DNA from: Streptomyces sp. TLI_171
GTDB lineage: Bacteria; Actinomycetota; Actinomycetes; Streptomycetales; Streptomycetaceae
Assembly (NCBI RefSeq): GCF_003610255.1
Contig: NZ_RAPS01000001.1
Span: 6,289,001 to 6,353,000, forward strand
DNA: 64,000 nt
Reading direction: 5' to 3'
A program made the position numbers and the translations under genes. The notes under the pieces are model-generated. The model did not search any database, had not been told where the DNA came from, and was given only the letters and a program-made list of their open reading frames with translations. The number at the start of each line of letters is the position of its first letter. Positions within the stretch are counted from its first letter, which is position 1. Of this stretch, positions 57,229 to 64,000 are shown piece after piece.

Positions 57229-57654
57229 GTGGTGGGAAGTTCCAGGATCGAGGCACTGTTCGAACGCGACCGGGCCTGTCGTCAGGCGGGAATCACGCTC
57301 GACGAGGTGACCGGAGGCCGCGCGGTGGCCCGGATGAAGGTCACCGAGGAGATGGCCAACGCGCACGGCATCGGCCACGGCGGGTACGTCTTCCTGCTCG
57401 CCGACGCCGCGTTCTCCTACGCCTGCAACAGCTACGGGCCGGTGGCGCTCGCGCAGGGCGCGCAGATCAGCTTCCTGGCGCCCGCGCAGATCGGCGACGA
57501 GCTGGTCGCCGAGGCCGTCGAGCGGACCAGGGCGGGCCGGCAGGGCGTCTACGACGTGACGGTGCGGACCGCCGCGGGCGCCGTGGTCGCCGAGTTCCGC
57601 GGGCAGAGCGTGCTGGTCGCGGGGGTTCCGCACGGGGTCCCGCCCACCGGCTGA
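57229..57654 (+). CDS. paaI: PaaI-like hotdog thioesterase
   Basis: 141 residues. The PaaI pattern is clear: ARMKVTEEMANAHGIGHGGYVFLLADAAFSYACNSYGP (about 36-73), with the Asn-Ala-His...Gly-His-Gly-Gly active-site region and the Asp of LADAAF. PaaI hydrolyses ring-hydroxylated phenylacetyl-CoA esters in the cytoplasm and protects the CoA pool. GTG start behind GGGGGAG; the second GTG codon (57232) is equally possible. No paaABCDE genes are present, but a phenylacetate-CoA-ligase-like gene lies 4.5 kb away on the other strand. Confidence 0.8.
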   Translation: MVGSSRIEALFERDRACRQAGITLDEVTGGRAVARMKVTEEMANAHGIGHGGYVFLLADAAFSYACNSYGPVALAQGAQISFLAPAQIGDELVAEAVERTRAGRQGVYDVTVRTAAGAVVAEFRGQSVLVAGVPHGVPPTG

Positions 57655-57784
57655 GCCCTCACCGGGCCCTCGGGGACGGTGTGCGGTCGGTGTAACCGCC
57701 GACCGTCGGAAGCCGAGACAGCCGCGAAATGCGCCCTTCCTACAGTCACCACCAGGCAGGTGCAGGTCGAACGGAAGGGCTCCC

Positions 57785-60700
57785 GTGGCCGGACAGGTGG
57801 CGCAGGACGCAGTGACGCCGGAGCGACCGGGACAGGTCAGGTCGGTCTGCTCCTACTGCGGGGTGGGCTGCGGCCTGCTCCTGGACATCGGCACCGGACC
57901 CGACGGCCGCCGCACCGTGCGACGCGCCACCGGCGACCCCGCGCACCCCGCCAACCGCGGCCGGTTGTGCACCAAGGGCGCCACCACCGCCGACATGCTC
58001 GCCGCACCGGGGCGGCTGGAGACCGCCCTGGTGCGCACCGTGCGCGGCGAGGACCCGGTGCCCACGCCGGTCGCCGACGCGATCGCCGCCACCGGCCGCC
58101 GGCTGCGCGCCATCGTCGACGAGCACGGGCCGGACGCGGTCGCGCTGTACGTGTCCGGGCAGATGAGCCTGGAGGCCCAGTACCTGGCGAACAAGCTCGC
58201 CAAGGGCTACCTGCGGACCAACCAGATCGAGTCCAACTCCCGCCTGTGCATGGCCAGCGCGGGCACCGGCTACAAGCTGTCGCTGGGCGCGGACGGCCCG
58301 CCCGGCTCGTACCGGGACCTCGACCTCGCGGACGTGTTCCTGGTGATCGGCTCCAACGCCGCCGACTGCCACCCCATCCTGTTCCTGCGGATGATGGACC
58401 GGGTCAAGGCCGGCGCCAAGCTGATCGTCGTCGACCCGCGCCGCACCGCCACCGCCGCCAAGGCCGACCTGTTCCTGCAGCTGAAGCCCGGCACCGACCT
58501 GGCCCTGCTGAACGGCCTGCTGCACCTGCTGCACGCCGACGGCCACACCGACCCGGCGTTCGTCGAACGGCACACCGAGGGCTGGGAGGCGATGCCGGAC
58601 TTCCTCGCCGACTACCCGCCGCACCGGGTCGCCGAACTCACCGGCCTCGCCGAGCGGGACATCCGCGAGGCGGCCCGGCTGATCGGCGAGGCGGGGGAGT
58701 GGACCAGCCTGTGGACGATGGGCCTCAACCAGTCCACCCACGGCACCTGGAACACCAACGCCCTGGTCAACCTGCACCTCGCCACCGGCAAGATCTGCCG
58801 CCCCGGCAGCGGCCCGTTCTCGCTCACCGGCCAGCCCAACGCGATGGGCGGCCGCGAGATGGGCTACATGGGCCCCGGCCTGCCCGGTCAGCGCTCCGTG
58901 CTGGTCGACGCCGACCGGGAGTTCACCGAGCGGCTGTGGGAGCTGCCGCCCGGCACGCTGCGCGCCGACGGCGTCGGCAAGGGCACCGTCGAGATGTTCC
59001 GGAAGATGGCCGACGGCGAGATCAAGGCCTGCTGGATCATCTGCACCAACCCGGTCGCCTCGGTCGGCAACCGGCGCACCGTCATCGAGGGCCTGGAGCG
59101 CGCCGAACTCGTCATCACCCAGGACGTGTTCATCGACACCGAGACCAACGCCTACGCCGACGTGGTGCTGCCCGCCGCCCTGTGGACCGAGACCGAGGGC
59201 GTCCTGATCAACAGCGAACGCAACCTCACCCTGGCCCGGCCCGCCGCCGACGCCCCCGGCGAGGCCCTCCCCGACTGGCGGATCATCGCCGAAGTCGCCC
59301 GCGCCATGGGCTACTCCGAGGGCTTCGAGCACGCCGACGCCGAGGAGGTCTTCGAGGAGCTGAAGCGCGCCCACAACCCCGTCACCGGCTGGGACCTGCG
59401 CGGCGCCTCCTACCCCCGGCTGCGCGACACCCCCGTGCAGTGGCCCGCCACCGACCCCGACGGCCCCGACCGCAACCCGATCCGCTACCTCCAGCCGGAC
59501 GGCACCCCCCGCTTCCCGACCGCCACCGGCCGGGCCGCGTTCCACCCCCGCCCGCACCTCGACCCGGCCGAACTCCCAGACGACGACTACCCGTTCGTCC
59601 TCAACACCGGCCGACTGCCGCACCAGTGGCACACCCTCACCAAGACCGCCAAGGTCGCCAAGCTCAGCAAGCTCGACCCGTCGCCGTTCGTCGAGGTCCA
59701 CCCCGCGGACGCCGCCGCGCTCGGCCTCGCCGAGGGCGACAGCGTCGAGGTGTCCTCCCGGCGCGGCCGGGCCGTGCTGCCCGCCAAGGTCACCGACCGG
59801 GTCCAGCAGGGCAGTTGCTTCGCCCCGTTCCACTGGAACGACCTGTTCGGCGAGTACCTGTCGGTCAACGCCGTCACCTCCGACGCCGTCGACCCGCTGT
59901 CCTTCCAGCCCGAACTCAAGTACTGCGCGGTCGCCCTGACCAAGGTGCCGAGCCCCGCGCCGCTCGCCGTCCCCGCGGCCCCGGCCGCCGCCACCCCCGC
60001 GGCCTCGGTGTTCGGGCTCGACGTGGCCGCGCCGCCGGTCCTCTCCGAGGCCGAACGCCGCTACCTGGCGGGCTTCCTGGCCGCCATCCCGACCGGCCTG
60101 CCCGGCGTGCCCGTGCTCCCCGCCGACGCGCCGTTCGGCCCCGAACACGCCCAGTGGGTCAACGGCGCACTGGCCGGCCTCTACTCCCGCGCCGCCGAAC
60201 CCGCGCCCGCAGCGACCATTGTGACGACCCGTCAACTCATCGTGCTGTGGGCCTCGCAGACCGGCACCGCCGAGGAGTTCGCCGCCACCGCCGTCGCCCG
60301 CCTCACCGCCGGCGGCCACCCCGCCGCGCTGCACGCCATGGCCGACACCGACCCCGCCACCCTCCCCGGGGACGCCGACCTGCTGCTCATCACCTCCACC
60401 TACGGCGACGGCGACGCCCCCGACAACGGCGCCGGCTTCTGGGACGCCCTCACCGCCGAACAGCCCGCCCGCCTCGACGGCCGCCGCTACGCCGTCCTCG
60501 CCTTCGGCGACTCCAACTACCAGGACTTCTGCGGCCACGGCCGCCGCCTCGACAGCCGGCTCGCCGAACTCGGCGCCCACCGCCTCACCGACCGCGCCGA
60601 CTGCGAACCCGACTACGAGTCCACCGCCAACGGCTGGCTGGACAGCGTCATCGGCGCCCTCCGGCAGGCGCCCGCCGCCGCCCCGTCCGCCGCAGCGCCC

Positions 60701-61828
60701 GCCGCCCGGCGCACCACCGCCCCCGCCCGGCTGGTCGGCAACCGGCTGCTCTCCGGCGACGGCTCCGCCAAGGAAGTGCGCCGCTTCACCTTCGACACCC
60801 GCGAGATGGACCTCCCGCTCGACTACGCCACCGGCGACGCGCTCGCCGTCCACCCAGTCAACTCCGCCGCTCTGGTGGACGAATGGCTTTCCGTCAGCGG
60901 TGCGCGAGCCGACACCGCGGTCACCCTCCCCGGGCACGGCGAGATGCCGTTCGGCGAAGCGCTCACCCGGCACCTCGACATCACCAAGGTCAGCCCCAGA
61001 CTGCTCCGCTTCACCGCCGAACGCACCCGCGACGACCGCGAGCTGCGGGCCCTGCTGCGCGCCGACAACACCGACGCGCTGGCCCGCTGGACGTGGGGCC
61101 GCGGGGCGCTCGACGTGGCCGCCGAGTTCGGCGTCCGGGCGAGCGCCCAGGAATGGGTCGAGGTGTTCGGCAAGCTCCAGCCCCGCCAGTACTCGATCTG
61201 CTCCAGCCCGCTCACCGACCCCCACCGGATCTCGCTCACCGTCTCGGTGGTGCGCTGGGACAACCACAAGGGCCGGCCCCGCGGCGGCGTCTGCTCCACC
61301 CACCTCGCCGACGCGTCACTCGGCACCGAGATCCCGGTCCACCTCCAGCGCTCCCCGCACTTCCGCCCGCCCGCCGACCCCACCACCCCCATGATCATGG
61401 TCGGGCCCGGCACCGGCGTCGCCCCCTTCCTGGGCTTCCTGGACGACCGCCGGGCCCGCGCCCACCGAGCCCCCAACTGGCTGTTCTTCGGCGAACAGCA
61501 CCGGTCCACCGACTTCTACTACCGCGAGGAACTCACCGCCCACCTGCACGACGGCACCCTCGCCCGCCTCGACACCGCCTTCTCCCGTGACCAGCGCGCC
61601 AAGGTCTACGTCCAGGACCGGATGCGCGAACACGGGCACCACCTCTGGTCCTGGCTCCAGGACGGCGCCCACTTCTACGTCTGCGGCGACGCCTCCCGCA
61701 TGGCCAAGGACGTCGACCGGGCCCTGCGCGACATCGCCACCACCCACGGCGGCCTCACCCCCGCCGACGCCACCGCCTACGTCAAGCAACTCGCCGCCGA
61801 CAAGCGCTACGTCCGCGACGTCTACTGA
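57785..61828 (+). CDS. nasC: single-chain nitrate reductase fused to a flavodoxin/FAD/NADPH reductase
   Basis: 1347 residues. N-terminal [4Fe-4S] site Cys22, Cys25, Cys29, Cys62; molybdopterin domain with Mo-ligand candidate Cys155 in SRLCMASA and conserved LPAALWTETEGVLINSERNLTLA; dinucleotide-cofactor barrel up to about 725. From about 819 a flavodoxin domain (IVLWASQTGTAEE, TSTYGDGDAPDNG), then the FAD (PRQYSICSSPL) and NADPH (MVGPGTGVAPFLGFL, YVCGDASRMAKDVDRAL) domains of the sulfite-reductase flavoprotein type. One protein can thus pass electrons from NADPH to nitrate in the cytoplasm. GGAAGGG precedes the GTG. The gene overlaps the converging small gene by seven bases. The nasC symbol follows actinobacterial use. 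Confidence 0.9.
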   Translation: MAGQVAQDAVTPERPGQVRSVCSYCGVGCGLLLDIGTGPDGRRTVRRATGDPAHPANRGRLCTKGATTADMLAAPGRLETALVRTVRGEDPVPTPVADAIAATGRRLRAIVDEHGPDAVALYVSGQMSLEAQYLANKLAKGYLRTNQIESNSRLCMASAGTGYKLSLGADGPPGSYRDLDLADVFLVIGSNAADCHPILFLRMMDRVKAGAKLIVVDPRRTATAAKADLFLQLKPGTDLALLNGLLHLLHADGHTDPAFVERHTEGWEAMPDFLADYPPHRVAELTGLAERDIREAARLIGEAGEWTSLWTMGLNQSTHGTWNTNALVNLHLATGKICRPGSGPFSLTGQPNAMGGREMGYMGPGLPGQRSVLVDADREFTERLWELPPGTLRADGVGKGTVEMFRKMADGEIKACWIICTNPVASVGNRRTVIEGLERAELVITQDVFIDTETNAYADVVLPAALWTETEGVLINSERNLTLARPAADAPGEALPDWRIIAEVARAMGYSEGFEHADAEEVFEELKRAHNPVTGWDLRGASYPRLRDTPVQWPATDPDGPDRNPIRYLQPDGTPRFPTATGRAAFHPRPHLDPAELPDDDYPFVLNTGRLPHQWHTLTKTAKVAKLSKLDPSPFVEVHPADAAALGLAEGDSVEVSSRRGRAVLPAKVTDRVQQGSCFAPFHWNDLFGEYLSVNAVTSDAVDPLSFQPELKYCAVALTKVPSPAPLAVPAAPAAATPAASVFGLDVAAPPVLSEAERRYLAGFLAAIPTGLPGVPVLPADAPFGPEHAQWVNGALAGLYSRAAEPAPAATIVTTRQLIVLWASQTGTAEEFAATAVARLTAGGHPAALHAMADTDPATLPGDADLLLITSTYGDGDAPDNGAGFWDALTAEQPARLDGRRYAVLAFGDSNYQDFCGHGRRLDSRLAELGAHRLTDRADCEPDYESTANGWLDSVIGALRQAPAAAPSAAAPAARRTTAPARLVGNRLLSGDGSAKEVRRFTFDTREMDLPLDYATGDALAVHPVNSAALVDEWLSVSGARADTAVTLPGHGEMPFGEALTRHLDITKVSPRLLRFTAERTRDDRELRALLRADNTDALARWTWGRGALDVAAEFGVRASAQEWVEVFGKLQPRQYSICSSPLTDPHRISLTVSVVRWDNHKGRPRGGVCSTHLADASLGTEIPVHLQRSPHFRPPADPTTPMIMVGPGTGVAPFLGFLDDRRARAHRAPNWLFFGEQHRSTDFYYREELTAHLHDGTLARLDTAFSRDQRAKVYVQDRMREHGHHLWSWLQDGAHFYVCGDASRMAKDVDRALRDIATTHGGLTPADATAYVKQLAADKRYVRDVY

Positions 61829-62145
61829 CCCGGGACGCCTGCCAGCAGCGCCCGGAGACGCGTGACCTCGGCCACCAGCCGGGGCACGTCGGCCCGGGCG
61901 TGCGCGATGAAGTCCAGGTCGTTGTCGAGCTGGGGGTCGGGGCTGACGACCTGCTTGTTGCCGATGTAGTGGCTCAGGTACATCTCGTTGTCGATGTCCG
62001 AGGTCGTCCGGTCGACGAAGATGCAGCTCGCGCCCCCGGTGGCCGACCGGGTCTCCAACCGCGGCTCCCAGTCGCCCGGGGTGGCGGCCGAGGCCCGGGC
62101 TGCGATCGCGGTCAACTCTGCCTCGGTCAGAGGTTCGTGTTCCAT
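61822..62145 (-). CDS. small conserved hypothetical protein
   Basis: 107 residues with the layout of a widespread streptomycete small protein: ARASAATPGDWEPR near residue 17 and a C-terminal NDLDFIAHARADVPRLVAEVTRLRALL helix. No signal or membrane segment. Function unknown; relatives are frequent near phage-derived and mobile DNA but this one has no such neighbours. It converges with the nitrate reductase gene with overlapping 3' ends. Confidence 0.7.
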   Translation of the reverse strand: MEHEPLTEAELTAIAARASAATPGDWEPRLETRSATGGASCIFVDRTTSDIDNEMYLSHYIGNKQVVSPDPQLDNDLDFIAHARADVPRLVAEVTRLRALLAGVPGQ

Positions 62146-62169
62146 GCGAGCAATGTAGGCGAGGGCGGG

Positions 62170-63432
62170 TCAGTGTGCGGGGCGTTCGTCGATGACCTGG
62201 CGGAGTTTGCCGGTGCGGGGGTTGGTGGCGAGGGCGGAGCGGGGGACCCATTCGAGCTGGAGGGGGTGGATGGCGCCGGCGGCGGTCTCGGAGACGTAGG
62301 CGGGGCGGGCGTCGAGGACGGCGCGGCGGAGGGTTTCGGTGAGCTCGGCGGGCGGCGGGGCCGGGGTGGTGTGGCCGAGGCGGATGACCAGGCCGTCGCG
62401 GCCGTCCCAGCGGCGCTGGACGAACTGCATGCCGGTGATGTGGTGCCCGGGGTCGTGGGCGAGCAGCACGTCGCGGACGTCCTCGGTGGGCATGGTGACG
62501 ATGCCGATCCGGGCGCCCTCGGCGGAGCGGCCGAGCAGCCGGAAGGTGCGGCAGTCGGCGTCGGTCCACTCGGCGCGGTCCCCGGCCGGGTAGCGCAGGA
62601 TCGGCACCAGGGTGCGGAACAGGTTGGTGACCACGACCCGGCCGGGGACGCCGGGTTCGGTGATCGGCTCGCCGGTGTCCTCGTCGACCAGCTCGACCAC
62701 CGTCCGGTGGGGGAAGGCCCGGTGGACGCGCAGGTCGTCCCCGGCGGGCACCGGTCCGGCGACCAGGCCGGCGTCCACCGAGGCGTAGCCGATGGAGGAG
62801 AGCGCGGCGTTGGGGAAGGCCGAACGCAGCAGCGGGCGCAGGTCGTTGAAGAGGATGTCGCCGCCGAACAGCACGAGTTCGATCTGCGGGGCGGGCCGTT
62901 CCTGCTTGAGCAGCGTCTCGGCGACGGCGGACAGCTTCATCGGCTCGCCGGCCAGCACGTCCACGCCGAAGGAGTGGATCAGGTCGGCCACGTACTCGTC
63001 GGGCGCGGTCGCCACCGGCAGCCGCACGTTGTCGATCGGCGCGTGGTGCAGGGCGCCCTCGATGAACAGGAAGCCGCTGTAGAACTCGCCCGCCCGGAAC
63101 AGGTTGGCGACCTTCTGGCCGGGCTTGAGTCCGGCGTCGACCAGCCCGGCGCCGAAGGCGCTGACCGAGTCGAAGTGCTCGGAGCGCGTCCACGGCGAGA
63201 ACTTGGGGGCTCCGGTGGTGCCGCCGGACTTGTAGACGGCGGCGTCGGTGAGCGGCCCGGTCAGCAGCCGGTTGTCCGGCCAGCGGTTGGCGGACCAGAA
63301 CGCGACGTGGTCGATCAGGGGCAGCTGGGCGAGCGAGGTGACGGTGGCGGGCACGTCGCGGTACAGCTCGGCGTAGAACGGCGAGTTGCGCCGGGCGTGG
63401 TCGACGAGGGCCTGCAGGGGCAGGGCGGGCAT
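62170..63432 (-). CDS. phenylacetate-CoA-ligase-like AMP-forming enzyme
   Basis: 420 residues. PaaK-type adenylation enzyme: HARRNSPFYAELYRDVP near residue 13, the P-loop-like YKSGGTTGAPKFSPWTRSE (about 67-85), GYASVDAGLVAGP, and the C-terminal RYPAGDRAEWTD plus the lysine motif GKLRQVIDE. It activates a carboxylic acid to an acyl-adenylate and then a thioester; the acid is not predictable. GAGGAG eight bases before ATG 63432. It follows the SDR gene by 12 bases, so both form an operon, perhaps for an aromatic-acid or polyketide-like product. Confidence 0.8.
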   Translation of the reverse strand: MPALPLQALVDHARRNSPFYAELYRDVPATVTSLAQLPLIDHVAFWSANRWPDNRLLTGPLTDAAVYKSGGTTGAPKFSPWTRSEHFDSVSAFGAGLVDAGLKPGQKVANLFRAGEFYSGFLFIEGALHHAPIDNVRLPVATAPDEYVADLIHSFGVDVLAGEPMKLSAVAETLLKQERPAPQIELVLFGGDILFNDLRPLLRSAFPNAALSSIGYASVDAGLVAGPVPAGDDLRVHRAFPHRTVVELVDEDTGEPITEPGVPGRVVVTNLFRTLVPILRYPAGDRAEWTDADCRTFRLLGRSAEGARIGIVTMPTEDVRDVLLAHDPGHHITGMQFVQRRWDGRDGLVIRLGHTTPAPPPAELTETLRRAVLDARPAYVSETAAGAIHPLQLEWVPRSALATNPRTGKLRQVIDERPAH

Positions 63433-63444
63433 GGGAGTCGCTCC

Positions 63445-64000
63445 TCAGGGAAGGGGGTTCAGGCCGATCCAGTCGTGGGCGAGCCGCTGGACGGCGCTGC
63501 CGTCGCGGTCGGCGAGTTTGGCGTCCAGGTAGGCCGCGGCCCACGCGCCGGTGGGGATCCGGAACGGCGGCCGCTCCTCGGCCAGCGCCCGCAGCACCGC
63601 CTCGGCGACCTCCGCGGCGGGCTGCCCGGCGCCCGCCCAGTGCGCGCCGATCCGCTCGCCGTACGCGGCGAAGGTGTCCGCGTACGGGCCCGAAGCGGCC
63701 TGCACAGTCCGGCGGTTGACGTCCGGGAAGATGCCGAACCGGGTGTCGGGCACGTAGCCGGGCACCAGCACCGACACCCGTACGCCGTGCGCGGCGGCGA
63801 CCGGGGCGAGCGCCTCCATGAACCCCTCGACGGCGAACTTGGCCGCGCAGTAGGCCTCGTTGAAGGGCTGGCCGACCACGCCGTGGACGCTGCCGATGGT
63901 CAGCAGCCGCCCGCCCGAGGCGCGCAGCAGCGGCATCGCGGCGCGCGAGACGGCGACCGTGCCGAAGAAGTTGACCTCGAGGTTGGCGCGCAGCGCCTTC
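63445..64000 (-). CDS. short-chain dehydrogenase/reductase, 5' end outside the window
   Basis: The first part (glycine-rich NAD(P) motif) lies past the right edge. Visible are VNFFGTVAVSRAAMPLL, the catalytic Ser in LTIGSVHG and the catalytic pair YCAAK, followed by PGYVPDTRFG, all typical of classical SDRs. The enzyme would oxidise or reduce an alcohol or ketone with NAD(P). It leads into the ligase-like gene and is probably part of the same pathway. Confidence 0.8.
   Translation of the reverse strand, partial: KALRANLEVNFFGTVAVSRAAMPLLRASGGRLLTIGSVHGVVGQPFNEAYCAAKFAVEGFMEALAPVAAAHGVRVSVLVPGYVPDTRFGIFPDVNRRTVQAASGPYADTFAAYGERIGAHWAGAGQPAAEVAEAVLRALAEERPPFRIPTGAWAAAYLDAKLADRDGSAVQRLAHDWIGLNPLP

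Noticed and set aside
57655..57784. possible GlnR box before the nitrate reductase gene
   Set aside because: GTAAC occurs but is not followed by GAAAC at the required spacing, so the site cannot be supported.
57746..61303. 1185-codon antisense frame under the nitrate reductase
   Set aside because: Gly/Val-rich shadow; the sense protein is a full-length known enzyme.
1..64000. tRNA, rRNA, CRISPR array, IS element, prophage or att site
   Set aside because: I looked for cloverleaf-like TTCGAxxCC arms, regular repeat-spacer arrays and transposase or integrase motifs and found none; a covariance-model scan could still reveal a small RNA.

Overview
The window is very GC-rich DNA with almost exclusively G/C-ending codons. 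It carries family markers typical of Streptomycetaceae: a clpP3/clpP4-type pair with PopR-like boxes, an SsgA-like protein, an AfsR-type regulator, an ECF41 sigma factor and a class E/F-like sortase. A Streptomyces or Kitasatospora chromosome is the best guess. No tRNA, rRNA, CRISPR array or insertion sequence was recognised.

Left part (1-13.6 kb): a partial clpP4-type gene and clpP3 behind two adjoining PopR-like boxes, two FUSC-type membrane proteins, a divergent histidinol-dehydrogenase-like gene with a TetR regulator, a sortase coupled to a secreted membrane-anchored protein, an ECF41 sigma factor coupled to an MMPL exporter, and a hotdog thioesterase with a small partner. Middle part (13.7-33.8 kb): an XRE/TPR regulator, a proline-rich protein coupled to an SsgA-like protein, an anchored helical-repeat protein, a secreted M9 collagenase with an adjacent LysR regulator, a PIG-L/LmbE deacetylase, a long-form GAPDH, a CGNR regulator divergent from a metallo-hydrolase, a SNF2 helicase, an oxidoreductase/LysR divergent pair, a GNAT acetyltransferase and a WD40 beta-propeller protein. 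Decayed gene fragments lie in four intergenic stretches.

The most unusual part is 34.1-54.0 kb. Three WXG100/EspC-like proteins with low-complexity extensions are followed, 4 bases later, by a 5257-codon gene. Its product starts with a CpnT-like WXG100 domain. It then carries a glutamate/histidine (TraB/EreA/PMT-like) domain, a lethal-factor-like HExxH metalloprotease, a long helical region, a basic NLS-like stretch, a papain-like Tox-PL domain, an OTU cysteine-protease domain and six tandem ~200-240-residue modules of no family I recognise. This looks like a type VII secreted polymorphic effector with its co-secreted partners. Secretion machinery and an obvious immunity gene are not in the window.

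Right part (54.2-64 kb): an AfsR-type regulator, a PaaI-like thioesterase, a single-chain nitrate reductase fused to a flavodoxin/FAD/NADPH reductase, a small conserved protein, and an SDR/phenylacetate-CoA-ligase-like pair that runs off the right edge. A 13-bp palindrome of form TGACG-N3-CGTCA recurs in several intergenic regions.
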